This document shows, piece by piece, positions 1 through 11,600 of a stretch of 64,000 nt of DNA. Position 1 is the stretch's first letter; each line of letters starts with the position of its first letter. The stretch is from Ectocarpus siliculosus (taxonomy: Eukaryota > Sar > Phaeophyceae > Ectocarpales > Ectocarpaceae). The stretch spans positions 149,317 through 213,316 of the forward strand of contig FN649726.1 of NCBI GenBank assembly GCA_000310025.1. Direction: 5' to 3'. The translations under genes and the position numbers were made by a program. The notes under the pieces were generated by a model. That model made no database searches and was not told where the DNA came from. It worked only from the letters and a program-made list of their open reading frames with translations.

Positions 1-812
1 TGCATGAGCGAACTTCGTCAAGACTGCATTTGTGTGAAATTCTATCCCTTCAATGATATGGTACCATCCCTTCAATGATATGGTACCATTTTCTTCGGGA
101 TGTCACAGATACTGACCATGTTTCACTCCCAATCCGACCACCCTGTCGTGTTGCCGAAAATTCAGAGTCTTGCTTCCGCTTCATATTGATTCCGTCGACG
201 AGTAACCGTTCTCGAAGCTGACAGTGAAACATGTTTCGGGAAATGAAAACCTGCGATGCTATGTCTGCGATTCGATCAATCCAGGGACATATACGTGTCG
301 GAGTTGGGACTCGGCTTCACACCGGGACCTCTGGCACAGACAGCCCTCGACATGAATATCATGGATAAGCATGAAGGAATGAACTTATCCCGTACAGAAT
401 ATGTGGAAGGGAGTCGGGATCCGGTTTCACATGCAACTTGGGACACCGAAAACTGCCTATGAAGTAATCCGCAAGAATAAATGAGGGAGTTTCGTCAAGA
501 CCGTGTTTCCATGGAGCTCTATTTCTTCAATGACGTGGTACTGTTTTCTTTGCGATGTTGCAGAATATTTGCAACACGTTCACTCCGACTTTGACCACCG
601 TGTCGTGCTACTGAAAACGCATGTTGAGTTCAGTTTCAGATGCATATCGGTTCCCTCGACGAGCGACCCTCCTCATAGCTGACAGTGAAACCTGCATGTA
701 TTTGGCAACGACGTCCTGCCATATGATGCCTCTGATTCGCTCAAACCAGGGAGATATTATGCGTGTCGGAGTCAGAACTCGGTTTCACAACGGGACGTAG
801 TGGGACGCCAGA
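1..812. repeat. Diverged tandem duplication, about 475-bp unit
   Basis: Two direct copies lie at about 1-340 and 478-812. Both share blocks in the same order: a TTCGTCAAGAC start, TTCAATGA.RTGGTAC, a CCGACC..ACC..TGTCGTG block, CCGTCGACGAG or CCCTCGACGAG, GCTGACAGTGAAAC, and a closing CCAGGGA.ATAT..GTGTCGGAGT. A younger 22-bp direct duplication sits inside the first copy (46-67 and 68-89). No convincing coding frame runs through either copy. The family was not identified. Confidence 0.75.
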
Positions 813-902
813 AAATCTGGGCTTTGGAACCGTTTATTAGGTCAACGAGGATGACAATCCCTGACCCGCCTCGTACGATGTGGTGATCGATTCAGGAGAT
901 TG

Positions 903-1497
903 TATGCAAACGGTTCCTGCTTACCTAGTCGACGCAAGCCAGATCGATGCCGGTACACCAACAACCACCAAACCGGCAGGGGAAAAGGGTGGCCAGGAGC
1001 AACAATCCGGGGGGGCGCGCAGCGGATGGCAGTGATTCTGTCGCCAACGAGGGTGACATCGATGGCAGTCTGCCGAAGAAGAGCGTGGAGAGGGGGGGAA
1101 GCGGGAATGGCACCATCGAGCGGCAGGATGACGACAGCGACGACTATTCGGAAGAGAATAGAATTAGCAGCGACGACCACGAGGATGCCGACAGTGATGC
1201 CTACTTCGGCAAGGATAGGAGTACCGGCGATGACGATCACAACTGGGGGCCTACGTTCGACGACGACCACGACAATGAAGGTGCGCACCCCGCAGAACGT
1301 GCAAAAGCTGCGGCAGAACGCCGCGAGGCATTCGATCAGCGCCTAGTCTTCGCCACGATGATGGCGAAGAGCAAGGGAGAACGTGGGCGATATCTTGCGG
1401 TCAGTTTCGCCTGACCAAGCCCTGGATATACAGGCCCAAGTCGGGGCATGCATTCAGTACCTGCTCGGTGGGCAGACGACCGCGAATCTAGCGTAGG
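903..1497 (+). pseudogene. Acidic coding relic with two compensating frameshifts
   Basis: Unrecognised protein. A frame opens at ATG 903 and runs about 40 codons to a stop. The acidic continuation is one frame over (947-1380, rich in Asp/Glu/Ser), with no stop between. After about 1380 the protein-like sequence returns to the first frame, reads NVGDILRSVSPDQALDIQ and ends at a stop at 1495-1497. The first shift falls at a G7 run near 1010. The two shifts cancel, so either this is a decayed gene or the sequence has two indel errors. The middle is a low-complexity acidic domain followed by a charged helix (ERAKAAAERREAFDQRL). It lies between repeats, so it may belong to an unidentified mobile element. 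An intron at either shift cannot be excluded, but no good splice pair was seen. Confidence 0.45.
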
Positions 1498-2339
1498 AAT
1501 CCAAGAAAGGGAGACCGAACCTTTCGACTCGCGAGGAAGAGGTCTCTATGTCAAGCGAGAGGAGGAGCAATCGCGCATCGGCTGTACTGCGACACCCGCA
1601 GACCCGCGGAGGCTGAAGGACAAACCCCGGAATCAAAAATGATGAAGGATTTGACCGAAGGTGGACATCGGCGTACAAGAAAAAGAACGAAACCGAACAC
1701 GTACAGTAGTTGACCATGGAGTCGTTCCGACGGTGGGAAGGGGAGGTGGTGTGTGTCACATCTTTTGCGCCCATGAATAAGGCACGGTACGGTTACATCG
1801 AATATCCGTTATTGTTCTTTCGGCGCGTTCGTGTGCAAGGGTGTGTGCGTCGATTGCTCCAGTTTCGAACGTGGTTGTTCGTCTGACGTCCGGTGCCATG
1901 TTCGATATGCGATGTTCCGTCGACCACGCGTCTCTGTGGTGATGTCTTCAACATCCGAACGCAATTCATGCTTCGCAACTTGACCGTACATCATCAAGTA
2001 GCAACCCCCCCCCCAGCAACAACACCTGCCCTCCTTGAACGCTGAATGAAAACTCCGGCAACGTCGTGAAAAGATTGCTCATCGACACCGTAAACATTCA
2101 CAACAGAGTGTGTGGAAGACACAGAAAGAACGCAGAAAAACGTTTCTCCCCATTTCAGACTGCAGACCTTTGAAAAGGAACTTGCACCGCCCGAACAGAG
2201 GTATGCGTGTGCCACACGTTAGCGCTGCAAACGTCGAAGTGGCAGGAGCAAGAACATCTGTACCACGTGAACATGACCGGCTGTTTAGTCAACGAGCGAA
2301 AGGCAACATGTAAGTTTGCATGTAGACTAGCGTCAACCA
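1498..2339. other. Spacer without recognisable features
   Basis: About 840 bp between the acidic relic and the palindromic repeat array. The open frames in it are short and mutually overlapping, and none has convincing composition or splice signals. A C9 run lies near 2007. Nothing else is seen. Confidence 0.5.
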
Positions 2340-3000
2340 CATGTATCTCGGCAACCACATGTTGATTTCGGCCGAATAATGGCTGCCGCTAAAGCTGGTG
2401 GGCGTGGAAACACAGCAAAATTTAGTTTGTGCCCGTAGAATGTGTTCTCGGAGAGATTCGCGCGGTGTCTTGTTGACAACACCGGCGAGGTGGTGCCTCG
2501 GCCACGTTCTTGGGTGTATCTCGGAAACCAAATATTAGTTTCGATCAAATGACGGCTTGTGTGACAGCTGGGGGCCTAGCTAGGACAGTGCAATTGGTTT
2601 TGTGCGCATTGGATGTGTTCTCGGAAAGGTTCGCGCGGTGTCGTAAATATGGCTTATTTACGACACCGACGAGGTGGTGCTGCGGCCACATTGTTGGGCG
2701 TATCTCGGGAACCACATATTGGTTTCGGCCAAATGACGGCTTGCGTGACAACCGGGGGGCCTGGGAACACCGTGCAAGTGATTTCGTGCCTATTGGGGGT
2801 GGGTTCTGACAGTTTCGACTGGTGTCGTAAATATGCTTATTTACGACACCGCGGAGGTGCCATGGTGCGGTGACATCATCTTCGGCCAAATCTCGGTAAC
2901 CACCGGTCACTATGGGACGAACGAGGGCTTGCGCGACAGCTGAGAGGCGTAGGAACACAGAGAATGCAGTTTCGAAGCATTTGGCGGTGTCGTAAATAGC
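2340..3000. repeat. Tandem array of about 185-bp units with a palindrome in each
   Basis: Three full units and one partial unit begin with TATCTCGG.AACCA.AT..T near 2345, 2516, 2702 and (degenerate) 2890. Each continues through a shared series: CGGCC.AATGACGGCTTG.., GTGTTCTCGGA..G.TTCGCGCGGTGTC, then GAGGTGGTGC.TCGGCCAC. Two units carry a perfect 13-bp inverted repeat, at 2637-2649/2655-2667 and 2821-2833/2838-2850 (arm GGTGTCGTAAATA, loops of 5 and 4 bases). A degenerate version is at about 2469-2488 and a half-palindrome at about 2983. No protein is apparent. The family was not identified. Confidence 0.85.
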
Positions 3001-3315
3001 ATTACCGTTTTGGGAACTTAGTTTGGTATTTATGTGGACGCCGACTTCGCCAGCCCGGAGACGGGCCGAAAGTCGGTGTCTGGGGGGCTTTTAGTGAGTG
3101 GCGGAGTCCGCTCTGCCTTGCGAACCAAAACATGGTCGTGAGCCACGAACATGAAAGGTCAGGCGTACGTGCGTGGGTGTGGTTCTTCCGCAAATAGTTT
3201 GCGAGTGAATCGGACGTGACAAGCCCGACGTGTGCACGTTCTAAGCGCTTGGTGGATGGATGAAGCCGCCGAAAACCAAAACATTGATTGCGTACCGTGC
3301 TTCCAGAGGCATCTA
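3001..3315. other. Spacer to the left of the transposon
   Basis: About 315 bp with no supported gene or repeat. It ends with the TA dinucleotide (3314-3315) that is duplicated on the far side of the adjacent element. Confidence 0.5.
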
Positions 3316-4931
3316 CAGTGGGGGTCCCTCTATAGTGCGGGTCATATTGTGCGGGTGCCCGCTATAGTGCGGGTGAAATCGCTTGGCACAAATTGGGTCC
3401 TCTATAGTGCGGGTGCCGCACTATTCGGGGCACCCCTCTATAGTGCGGGTTTGACCCCTCTCAAGATGCGGATTTGACGTCACGCCACGTCACCACCCGC
3501 CTAGATGCGGTCAAACCTAGATAGCCAACCCACACATTTTCCCGACACACACACACAGTCGTATTGGCGTTCGCATTTAGCGCATTGCGCATTTTTCGAA
3601 TTTTGGCCCCATTCCAGGGACCTTGATTTTTACCCGTTGGCACTGACGTCTTTTCATTGGTCAGCCGGTTAGCGCTGTCGATGCTAATAATAAAAAAAAA
3701 ACACACACACACACATACCCAACTGGCCACAGCAACAGCAGCAGAGGCACAGGATGCCGTGTGCAGCAGGCGAACTCTGCCAACTTAGCAACCTCACACC
3801 CAAAGCCCCCGACGGCCACCAATGTCGAGGAGGATGTGGCGGCAGACTGCATGGTATATGCGGCGAGGTGGAGGAGGACGGCGAGAACGAAATGAACCGC
3901 CTCTGTCCGGCGTGCTTCTCCTCCAAACTTTCCAAACACTTTGCCCCCCTGGAAAGCTACGCGGCAGGGTGCAGCTTGAACGAGGCCAGCTACTTGCTCA
4001 AGAGGGCACGGATGTTGATGATCGAAGCGCATGCATCGAAGACGTCGCGCCAGGCCGATGTTAGGGATTTTTTTGACGCGTGGAGCAATCAGCCGTTTTG
4101 CCCCACGCACCTCCTGCTGTAATTTGCTGGTAGTGGATCTGCCGGGTGTTTGAATGAGTCAACTGTCTGCGAGTTTCACTTTGCCGTTTTTTCTTCAAAG
4201 CCGCCCCCCCCAAACGTAGATGGCGTTGTGTTGTGTGGGGTTTTCTTGGAAAACTTGAGGTAGAACGTGCGGAAAGTACAATGTAGGATTTTTTTGGGGG
4301 TCCTTGTTTCTATTATATTTTTCTTGGAGTGTCCCCCCTATCTTTTTTTCTCCGTGGGTCGTGTTGAAAAGGTGTTTGTTTCGTTTGTGAACGGACGTGT
4401 TTCGTATTTGGCAAGTTCAGGTTTCATTTTTCAGGCCTAACCTTGTTTTTTTAATGTGCAAGCGGAACTATCAATGCAGAATGGAACAAGGAACAACAAC
4501 ATGGGCTGTGCGCAGCCTTCCTTTTTGGTACAGAGCGTACATTGCGTAACATCTCTGTACAGTACAGGATGTGGTTGTATAATGTTTGCCGCTGCTGTGC
4601 AGTACATCCCGATGTATGTGCACCTGTTGCTGTTCTCTGCTCACCTGCGAACGGATGCAGGCTTCTATCCGTAGAGATACTGCAATTTTTCCCTCCCTCA
4701 CTTGTTACATGCACTACCGTGCCACCTGCATACAGTATCCCTCGCTTTTGGCTACGTCCTATGCTAAAACCTAGTGATTTCGTGGATAGTGCGCACTATT
4801 GAGGGTTCTGAAACCCTAAATAGTGCGCCTTCCCGCACTATTCAGGCCCGAAAGCATATAATGCGGGTGCCCTCTATAGTGCGGGGTTTATCGCGTGTCA
4901 CATACCCCGCACTATAGAGGGACCCCCACTG
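3316..4931. mobile_element. Complete pogo-like (Tc1/mariner superfamily) DNA element, non-autonomous
   Basis: The element is 1,616 bp. Its ends are inverted repeats identical over 26 bp, starting CAGTGGGGGTCCC at 3316 and ending in the complement at 4931. TA flanks both ends (3314-3315 and 4932-4933), the expected target-site duplication. A CAGT start and TA duplication are typical of pogo/Tigger-type elements (family knowledge). Inside each end are several copies of CTATAGTGCGGG, direct or inverted: about 3328, 3362, 3401 and 3437 on the left, and about 4860-4915 on the right. Such copies look like transposase-binding sites. No DDE transposase frame is present, so it must have been moved by an enzyme encoded elsewhere. 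It carries one compact zinc-finger reading frame (3754-4122) and an A/CA microsatellite (3689-3715). Confidence 0.85.
3754..4122 (+). CDS. Small zinc-finger protein inside the transposon
   Basis: An intact 122-codon frame starting at ATG 3754. Cysteines and histidines are spaced as paired metal ligands: C3/C9, C24/C28, H33/C36, C51/C54, with H22 nearby. The CRGGCGGRLHGICG segment and the closing CPAC resemble a cross-brace zinc finger of the PHD/RING kind. The C-terminal half (about 60-122) is predicted helical (YLLKRARMLMIEAHASK) and ends without a membrane segment. No intron is needed. It could be an accessory DNA-binding protein of the element or a captured host exon. The exact family was not recognised. 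Function is not assigned. Expression is unproven, but a reading frame of this composition is unlikely by chance. Confidence 0.6.
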   Translation: MPCAAGELCQLSNLTPKAPDGHQCRGGCGGRLHGICGEVEEDGENEMNRLCPACFSSKLSKHFAPLESYAAGCSLNEASYLLKRARMLMIEAHASKTSRQADVRDFFDAWSNQPFCPTHLLL

Positions 4932-4933
4932 TA

Positions 4934-5643
4934 ATGAATTAATACACCGCAGGGTGCGAGTCATCGCACAGACCGGAGCTATCGCGCACATGGGAGTGAG
5001 TCAATGCGCAGGTGCCGGAACAATAATACTTCAATCTACTGTCGCATAGGTATGATCGCACCGCGGTGCGATAACCCCGGGAAGACAAACCCGGCGGGTG
5101 ATGTTGAATTTCAACCGCGAGTGGTTCCGGGGCTTAGGCGCTCAAACATTGCAGTGCTGTAGTACTGGGGTTTCCTCGTGAGTTTGCCCCACCGCTGATT
5201 TGGTGGCTCCGACACAGCCTACATTCATGCTGTGAAATGGAGATATTTTCGTATCGGCTTGCGGTTTGCCACTCAAAAAACCATGCACGCGGAGTCTGTA
5301 CGGTAAACCCATATATCCTGACAATGACGACTGGCCGTGCAAAGCCCACCATCATTCGGCGCGACATATTACGTGTCTTGACGTGGTCACTGCACTGCTC
5401 GACAATCAAATGCTTTCCTCGGTCACAACCAAATCAGTTGCCTAGCGGGTAACCTTGCTGCAGGGAATGCACAAGCTGCGCCCATGCCAGATGCAAGCCA
5501 TCACCTCGCTGTCCGGACCACCGCATGAACCTCACCCCAACCCCAACCTCGAGAAAGGAATCGCCCACCACCAGTGGTTAGCCAGCGTCCAAAGGCACAC
5601 ACGATTCAAAACTAAAGAAACGGCGAGCGCCTTCGGGAGCGAA
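4934..5643. other. Spacer between transposon and 3' end of PAXBP1 gene
   Basis: About 710 bp. It holds short GTGCGATA/TCGCAC motifs near 4960-5080 but no coding frame with splice support. It probably contains the 3' untranslated region of the minus-strand PAXBP1 gene at its right side. Nothing else is seen. Confidence 0.45.
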
Positions 5644-8600
5644 CTACGCGATCTTGAGCCCGAAACGCTGCGCGAGGTCCTTCGCGGCGGTATCGTCTCC
5701 CAACGCCACCTGCAGCCTCACAACTCTCTCAACCGCCGCCACCAGTGCCGCCGTCCCCTTGCCCCCTCCAACTCCTCCCGACCCCAACCCGTCTCCGAAC
5801 AACCTCGCCGTTATTCTGACAGACGCCAGCGGCGCCGAGGCGTTCGTCCGCTCCATCCAGTCAAGCGGCAGCAGTTCCACCGCGCGCTCGCACAGGGCGA
5901 GAGCTTCGCTCCAGCCCGCCCCCATGGCCGCAGCTCCCTTGTGCCCTGCGCCGTTCGAGATCCCGGCCGCGGTGCCGCTCGCCTTCCCGCGCGCGCCCAA
6001 CTCCCTCAACGCCGGGACCAGCCTCTTGGCGACAAGATCACCCAGGGCGAGGGGGACGAGGGACTCGGGGGACAGGAGGTCGCGCCAGGCCAAGCAGTTC
6101 CGGAGGAGCTTTAAGCCCCTGGAGGCCTGGATGCGGACCAGGCGAACCGCAGCCGCTCGGCCGCCCGGGGTCGTGGACGCGCCGATCAGCGGTACGCAGA
6201 CGTTTTGCACGGCCGCCTGAGTCGGGAGAGGGAGGAGAAACGAGCGTAGGGAGGTTCGGGTGCTGGTTCACCGTAATCTACACCGTAGGGACGTAGGGAA
6301 ACAACTGTCTATTCTGCAAGTGCAGGCGTGTAAATCCCAAATGACTTGAGCCATGAAGAAACACGAGCAATTAGAGCTTCTCGAGGAACCGGAATGGGGC
6401 CTCGGAAAACGCGCCGGGTTTTCCCCTGAGGGATGTCCTAAAACCAACCTGTCCATCTGCTGTACATGCTGCATTGGTGCGCTGTGTCAAGGGTAGTGGC
6501 GATGTGCGCCTCAAAAAAAGTTGAAACCACGAGCGAGACAATCCAGCCCATCAAGTAGATTGGTTCCGGAGGAAACCATGGGAAACTCGTTCCCCCCGCG
6601 TCCTGATGCCGAACAGGGGGTATCGTAAACTACAGACAACAACAACAGCTGGAAATTGTAGGGCACACCTATTGTCATTTTCAAGCCCCAGCCGTTCGAC
6701 GAAGCGCCCAACGCTGAGACCCTTGCCAAGCAGCAAATGAACCGCCAAACAAAGATAAAATCAAGCTCAACACCCAGTTTCGCCCGGAAAAAGAGCAGGG
6801 AGCACTTTACCTGCAAAGCTCGCATAGCCGAGCCTAGCAGGGTCTTGAGCGACTCCTCCGTAGGATCATAAACCAGGATCTCCGAAACGGCCGAGACTAG
6901 GCAGGCCGTCTGTCGCCGTGACATGGCGTCGTACGCCGTGGACAGGCGTTCTGCCACCAGGGGAAGCGCCACTTTTTCCACCAGCTGTATTGGAAGGGGG
7001 TGCGGTTGGAATCCCCGAGACAAGGACGGGCAACGGTGGATCAGCGGGAAGGGTTCAAAACGGGAGTGTTGATAGCTATACGTCATTCGTTCACAGGTCA
7101 AGCTCTCTACTCGACACCTCCAAACACACCACTTGTACTCGTCCCCCAACCGCACGAGCTGCCGAAGACACCAATAACAGCACAGAACACCGCCGTTGCC
7201 CCTCGTAACATGCCCGACGATGCAGTGTCCCCATCATGCCATGCGTGACTGTTGTCAGGGCATGTTCTGGCGATCATGCCCGTGCGGAGCATGGAACTGA
7301 GCAAAAAACAGCAGGTACTGGAATAGGCATCTTCTTGATTTCTCCCCTCGTAACCGTGCAAAGTGTTCGTTCGGTGTCTCCCACGCGGGCATAAAAGACA
7401 CCGCACGGAGGTCCTTGCTCATCAATGCGACCTGGCGATGATTGCCAGTCGTCTCTGAACAATTTCTTACCACCATCAATCGACGAAAGAGCCTAACCCA
7501 CACGAAGTAGGGCCGCATTCGCCAACAACGCCGCAACCCATACCGCTAGCCGCGGAGCTGGCGCAAACGCTTTACCTGGGGCACAAGGTTCTGGTCGGGG
7601 TCCTCATCGGCGCCGTAACCCGCGCTGTCCGGTGGAGGAATATCCCCTGAGAAGTCGAATAGCCTGCGGTACCACTCGAACCTTTCCAAGGCACCTTCCA
7701 AGTCGTCTTCCCCCTCGTCGGTCTCGTCGCCCCCCGCACCCGGTGGCTTGAACCCCACTTCCTCCTCCTCTATCTGCTCCTCGTTGGGCGGTCCTTTGGA
7801 GTCGTTTTCGACCCCCACGGCAGCAGGTTTCCGGCCTTTGCTGTTATCCCGACTATTCCGTGCGCCGACGCCGTCGACTCCGTCCACATTGCCAGTTAGC
7901 GGATTCCAACGAACCAGCTGTGCATGGCAAGACCGGGGGGCGGGGGGTTGTTCAAATAAGTGTCTGTAGCACGGGCTCGATGATATGCTGTCGTAAGAGG
8001 CTTCGAACGCTGTACTAAACACGACGCAAAGATTAGCCAATGAAACGCCATCCTCAACGATAACTGACGCCCTAACATCAACAACCCAAACGATTAACCC
8101 GAATTTCGGATCGTACCGGCATGCATACCGGGAAGCGACTGGAGAAGGGTAGAGAAACGATACCCCGCCCTCCCTCTCCCCGATTCTTCTTTACTCCGTA
8201 CCTCTAACCGGACGAACGGTGCAAGAAGATCCGGAATCGTGAGCGTGCAGTAGGCTTGGGCGTACTGCTCCCCGTGCTGTCGTTTCCATTCCTCGAATAG
8301 AGCCTTCACCGTGGACACCGACTGAGAAACAAATACAGGGAAGAGTTTCACAAAGAAGAGCGAAGACCGTGTTTGCAGAGTCAAACTTGTTCTTTTGGCG
8401 ACGATGAACGCAGGTCTCTGTGGTATTGACTGCCGTCGTAGTACCGCTGTGGCCATTGCCATACCGCTGCGGCTCTGCTTCGGTCGCGTGTCGTACTATC
8501 GTCTTGATCTTGGGCATGTGCCTCGCATCTATTGCCTGAGCTTGTGTGTCGCGGTAGCGTTTGTGATAAACGCCAACCCTGGAATTTGAATCTGCGTTCT

Positions 8601-11600
8601 CTCCGTTCTTTCCGATCACCGCGCCGGTTTTTAATAAATTTGGGATCGGGCCGACTTGTCGTCGGGAAATATGCATGACGAAGACCGGCACCGCTCCATT
8701 CTGAGTTGAAGGAGCCGTTCGAAAACCTGTGTGACTCGGCAAATAGCGAACAAGTCGCTCTAGAAAGCCCTGGACTGGAACAGCGCAACCACTAGCACAT
8801 CGAAGGCAGCGTCATCATAAATCTCAACAGCCGTACCCATACACTTCCCTCTCAAGAGCATCGCGCGTTTTCCACATTCCGGAAACACGCCCTCACCTTA
8901 ACGCTGTCGTCTACGTCCTCCATCACCATCTCAGCCGCCTCCAGCACCCTCGTCAGCCTCTCCTCCTCCCTCGCCTCCTCGCCCTCGCTCTCCTCCCCCT
9001 CTGACCCCAGCGCCTGCCACACCTCTGTCCGCTCCTTCTTACCCCACGGGAAGCTCTTCGACCCCACCCACCCTTCCCCCTCGCGGACCCCACCGGGCCC
9101 CTCCCCGGTCGAAGACCGCCTCCTTCTTTTGTGCCGTTCGGCCCGCCGCCTGGACCTATCATCTCCCCCGCCGTTCGCACTGCCGCCCATGGAGGCCCCG
9201 CCGACTCGCGGGGCTTTGGACAACGGCCCCCCGGGGCAAGCACGGTAGGGGCCCAGGCCGGAGACAATCACCCCGGCGTCCCTGGCGTCGAGGATCTCGT
9301 CCTCCTGGTCTTGGAGGCGGACTTGTACAACGCGCTCAAGGCGGCGGGTGTGGAGGAGGCGTTTTGCAGCCTCAACCTCAGAGAGCATGTCTTCCTAGGA
9401 ACGGTGGCATAAATAAACATTGGGTTCATGTCTTTACCTTCTTGGCGTGTTGATTGCGGTATTACTTGCCAGGGACAAATGTATTTTGTTTTACCAAGCT
9501 TTCCTGGGAAGTTAGGGGGGTACGCAAAGTAATGGGGTTGCCTGTACTGATCGTTTGGATATTTTCAATTCCCCAGGTTTGAGTTTTGTTTATATTGTTG
9601 CGTTTTAGTAAATACTTAGTATGCCGACAAACACAGAAAGGTATCCAGTTCGAGAGCAACCTTGGATAATGGTGTTTTCTGGTTGTGGTGGGTGCTATTG
9701 AATTGTTAGTTTTGGAGGCGCAACATCGAAAAAAAAGTACTTGTTTCATCGGGCAAGATGTAACGAGTTTGTGTTATTGGTTCATTGTGAGAGATTCACA
9801 TGTCTCTCTTGGATTGGTTATTTAGCCACCGCGGGGTGAAGAAACCAAGAACGAAATGGCTCTGCCTTCTTGCGTGTTGCTCCTTTGCACCGTCAGGGAG
9901 TGAGGTGAACATCGGCATCCAATTTCACGTTTCCGGTGCTTCATCTAGTACGGCAGCATTTTGGACACTTCGCGAAAAGGGAGACAACCAGCGACGGAGG
10001 TAGAAGACCAGCTGGCGTTCTCAATCCATTGTCTTTAACGGAAAGTCTGCGGGGAGAAGGGGCGGGAGAGAGCGAAAGGAAGGGTATGCCTGCCGCTGTG
10101 CATGGCCGAACCGTAGACGCTAGTATCCAAACGAAGCAAGATTGCATGCACATCAAGTAGAAGACAAAAATGTGAAACACTTTGCGACTCACCTTTTCGC
10201 GAAGCATGCCGCACAGGTCGGACAGAGCGTTTCTTGTTTGCTGGAAGAAGCCGAATCTTTCCGCGGCCTCCTTTTCCTGAGACGAAAGCTTTTTCTCCTC
10301 TGCTACCTGCGTAGCTAACTCCGACACCAGCTAACAAACAGAACAACAGTTGTGACAGCAACGGCAACATCAACGGCAACCAAATGTCAGAGGTGACAAG
10401 AACACAAGAGCTGTGTCGAAGGTTGTGTACACAGTCAATTGTTCGGAAGGCTTCGACGGCCGTCTCTTGCATATTTCATTCTTCCTGCTCGATGTTTCAG
10501 GTTTGCAAACGAGAGTTTCGCGCCTCACGATGTCGACTTCAACACCTATCTCATACTGACAGGACGCCATCTAACCCACCCCTTTCGCTTCTGCCCGATG
10601 TGCTCCGTGAGGTTACGCAATTCGCGTGACCTCAGATATGGTCTCCCTACCTCAGAAAGCACTTACCACCACGAAGCATCTCTTCGTGTGAGCTTCGTCA
10701 CGCAGCAGTGCGCGTGCATGGCCGGCAAAGGCCCACCAGCGACAGGGGGAAACACGCCAGCAGAAGAACGCAAGGCCTCCCTTATCCTAGTCTCCACTCA
10801 CCCGTAGAAGACAAGCCAAGAGCTGTGAGTGCACACCAGAGCAGAAATCTCACTTTCACCCCTCAGACGGCTTTTGAGGATGTCGCTCTCACTCATGCTC
10901 TCTCACTCTGACTTGCTCTCCCACCTTCCTTTCACTCTTTCACTTGAACCCTGACTCTCACTCGCAACACCCGTTTTCCTCTAAATTTTACCACACTCGA
11001 CGGACCCTGACACTTACGCTTTCACTCTCAACTCACTCCCAAATTCACTCCCAAATTCACTCTCTCGCTCACACGAACGAATTCACTCTCACTTACAATC
11101 TCACTATTCACTTCAATTTCTCTTTGATTCACTCTCACTCTCCATGCGATTCACTCCGTTTCATTCTTACCCTTCACTCTCACTCTCAGCTCACCACTTG
11201 TAACTGCCGCTCATTCCTCTCGTGCGTCTCCCGCAGCTGTGTCCCGGCTTCTCTGAGGGCTTTCTGCATCTCGTCTATGCCCAAGAAACGGGGACGCTCT
11301 CCCAGCGTCCCTCCCCAACCACTGCCGGCGGTACCGCTCCCGCCGTTTACTGTGGCGACGGTACTACCGCCGCCCCAAGGCGAAGTCGACGGAATGGAGG
11401 GCTTCGGCTTAGCGGCCGGTCGGGTCGCACCCCGCCGAACTTGTTCTTCTTCCCATCTGCAAAGGCGGTCGAGGTAATGAACCACGAGGGCCGTTCCATA
11501 AGGTTGGGCGGCATTGTAGGTGGCACGCGACGACCAAGACTGTTGTCAATGCTCTCATTGGGTACAGCCAAACGCGCACAGCAGCAAGGAAAACGCTACT

